A DNA stretch of 21,788 nt from Dehalobacter sp. CP (GTDB lineage Bacteria; Bacillota_B; Desulfitobacteriia; Desulfitobacteriales; Syntrophobotulaceae): positions 1 to 21,788 of the forward strand of contig VMEE01000014.1 of NCBI GenBank assembly GCA_009910795.1. Direction: 5' to 3'. Both the position numbers and the translations under genes were made by a program. Positions within the stretch are counted from its first letter, which is position 1, and each line of letters begins with the position of its first letter. Of the stretch, positions 20,725-21,788 are shown piece by piece. The notes below the pieces were generated by a model. That model did not search any database and was not told the DNA's origin. It saw only the letters and a list, made by a program, of their open reading frames with translations.

Positions 20725-21018
20725 ATGAAGACTATTCTGGAAGAACTCTTTGACGGCAATATATATCCAGCTGAATTAATCATTTCAAAAAATCCGGAAT
20801 ACTATCCACTAAACGAAAAAATATCCTGCACATTAGAAACTTGGAAACACAAACTCTCACAAGATAATTTTGAAGAACTTGAGAACCTATTAGATTTACG
20901 CTTACAATCGGGTTCAATGCATGCTGAAGCATCGTTTATTTATGGCTTTAAGCTTGGTGCAATGATAATGATTGAGGTATTTACCGGAAAAAGTGAGCTT
21001 GTATATAATAGAGATTAA
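20725..21018 (+). CDS. DUF6809-like small protein
   Basis: 97 residues, soluble and mostly helical: MKTILEELFDGNIYPAELII at the start, SQDNFEELENLLDLRLQSGS in the middle and FIYGFKLGAMIMIEVFTGKS near the end. This pattern is that of DUF6809 proteins, common in several copies in Clostridia, often near mobile DNA, with no known function. The start ATG 20725 lies 8 nt behind AAAGGA; ATG 20719 is too close to it. An RHH gene lies 144 bp upstream, and a terminator follows. Confidence 0.8.
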   Translation: MKTILEELFDGNIYPAELIISKNPEYYPLNEKISCTLETWKHKLSQDNFEELENLLDLRLQSGSMHAEASFIYGFKLGAMIMIEVFTGKSELVYNRD

Positions 21019-21090
21019 ATCCTGAATTTTTCGGAATGCCTTTAATACCAAGTTTTTATTATTAAATCTTTACAGATAATACAATGAAGT

Positions 21091-21119
21091 AGAGAGAGGA
21101 AACGCACCTCTCTCTTTCT
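21091..21119 (+). terminator. Intrinsic terminator after the DUF6809 gene
   Basis: AGAGAGAGG (21091-21099) pairs with CCTCTCTCT (21107-21115), then TTCTT. The stem resembles that of the terminator at 18670. Confidence 0.75.
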
Positions 21120-21161
21120 TATATGTAGTAGATTTCTCCCAGTTCAAAATGAATCTAATAT

Positions 21162-21479
21162 TCAATACGGCGGTAATATTTTTAAGGATATGGCAAAGGA
21201 ATCATCATGATCGTTAAGTCTATGCCAGTTTTTATTCGAGATAATTTCACATTCAATTGAATGGCTTTGACCTACATCTGTTTCTTTTACTTCAAAGTAG
21301 AAATATGGTCTATTGTCAAATTTAGGAACTCTTCTATATAATTGATGCCAATGAATAGTATATTCTTTTGGCGTAAATGTTGGGTCAACGTTAATATCTA
21401 TTCGATATTTACATAATCAGCTTCAATTTTTTTATTTAAAGTGTGCTCCAACAAATTCTATAATACCCTTCATGTCCAT
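21162..21479 (-). pseudogene. Frameshifted gene remnant
   Basis: On the minus strand a well-formed C-terminal stretch, KYRIDINVDPTFTPKEYTIH through IECEIISNKNWHRLNDHDDS to LPPY, ends at a TGA (21162-21164). Going upstream the reading must change frame near 21405 (IEADYV) and again near 21435, where MDMKGIIEFVGAHFK from an ATG at 21479 stops at a TAA. The pieces look like one protein of about 100 residues broken by two shifts. I do not recognise the family. No strong ribosome site is seen. Confidence 0.5.
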
Positions 21480-21550
21480 TCAATCAATTACTCTCATGTC
21501 TTGGGAAGCAAGCGGTAATCCACTGCAAGTTTAAGCGAAGCGACCAAAAG

Positions 21551-21576
21551 AATGGCGGCCGTGTGGCCGCCATTTT
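21551..21576. terminator. Strong hairpin, probable terminator
   Basis: AATGGCGGCC (21551-21560) pairs perfectly with GGCCGCCATT (21565-21574) around GTGT, with short T-runs on both sides. It would end transcripts of the minus-strand membrane-protein gene at the right edge. Confidence 0.7.
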
Positions 21577-21618
21577 AATACTTCAAATATTTTGCGCTTA
21601 CCCTTCATGATACCTTAT

Positions 21619-21788
21619 CTATTTAGACCTTTTGTCACGATTGTCATGCTTATCCCATATGATGCCAATAAAGTACAGGAAAGACGGTATCAATATGAGC
21701 GATTTGCTGACAGAACGCACGCCGCCTGTCATCGCGGCTGAAATCAATACGATTAAACAACAAACCAGTAAAATTCTGCTGGCCAGCG
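21619..21788 (-). CDS. Membrane protein, C-terminal part only (runs off the window)
   Basis: The last 55 residues read LASRILLVCCLIVLISAAMT, GGVRSVSKSLILIPSFLYF and IGIIWDKHDNRDKRSK, stop TAG at 21619-21621. Two hydrophobic helices and a basic tail indicate an integral membrane protein. The family cannot be judged from this fragment. A strong hairpin follows the stop at 21551-21576. Confidence 0.6.
   Translation of the reverse strand, partial: LASRILLVCCLIVLISAAMTGGVRSVSKSLILIPSFLYFIGIIWDKHDNRDKRSK

Overview
The window looks like a chromosomal segment of a low- to mid-GC Clostridia-type Firmicute, probably of the Peptococcaceae/Desulfitobacteriaceae kind. This is inferred from a class A penicillin-binding protein, MutS2, a long U32 protein, a GAAC-N4-GTTC LexA box, AGGAGG-type ribosome sites and several small Clostridia-type proteins. 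No single gene fixes the genus.

Left part (1-10070) is housekeeping. The first 17 bases are the 5' end of a 16S rRNA gene on the minus strand, with its leader and a strong promoter. Then come tyrS (minus), a divergent class A PBP gene (plus), and the tightly packed minus-strand pair U32 protein-mutS2. Between the convergent PBP and mutS2 genes lies a 115-bp GC-rich, multi-hairpin element with no gene.

Middle part (10080-13370) is a DNA-damage block. A LexA-box promoter drives a small conserved protein and a Y-family DNA polymerase. A convergent SRAP (HMCES/YedK-type) abasic-site protein has a 49-residue membrane microprotein gene just upstream. A group II intron 3' remnant and a DUF4362-like lipoprotein follow.

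Right part (13380-21788) is accessory and scarred by mobile DNA. It holds a solitary IS110-type left end, an IS256 remnant, a membrane-protein gene, a decayed IS110 element with a bridge-RNA-like leader, an HTH regulator/membrane protein operon with three operator repeats at exact 23-bp spacing, and an ORF-less group II intron (minus).

Next to the intron is the most unusual locus. An 88-nt tRNA-like gene has an 8-bp acceptor stem, a 4-bp T stem, a long variable arm, an encoded CCA and a GAG loop triplet. It is flanked on both sides by sequences perfectly complementary to its anticodon arm. The downstream complement opens a short terminator-ended RNA that lies upstream of a pentapeptide-repeat protein with a TIR/deoxyribosyltransferase-like C-terminal domain. 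The window ends with an autoregulated ribbon-helix-helix gene too short for usual ORF cut-offs, a DUF6809-like gene, a frameshifted gene remnant and the 3' end of a membrane-protein gene.
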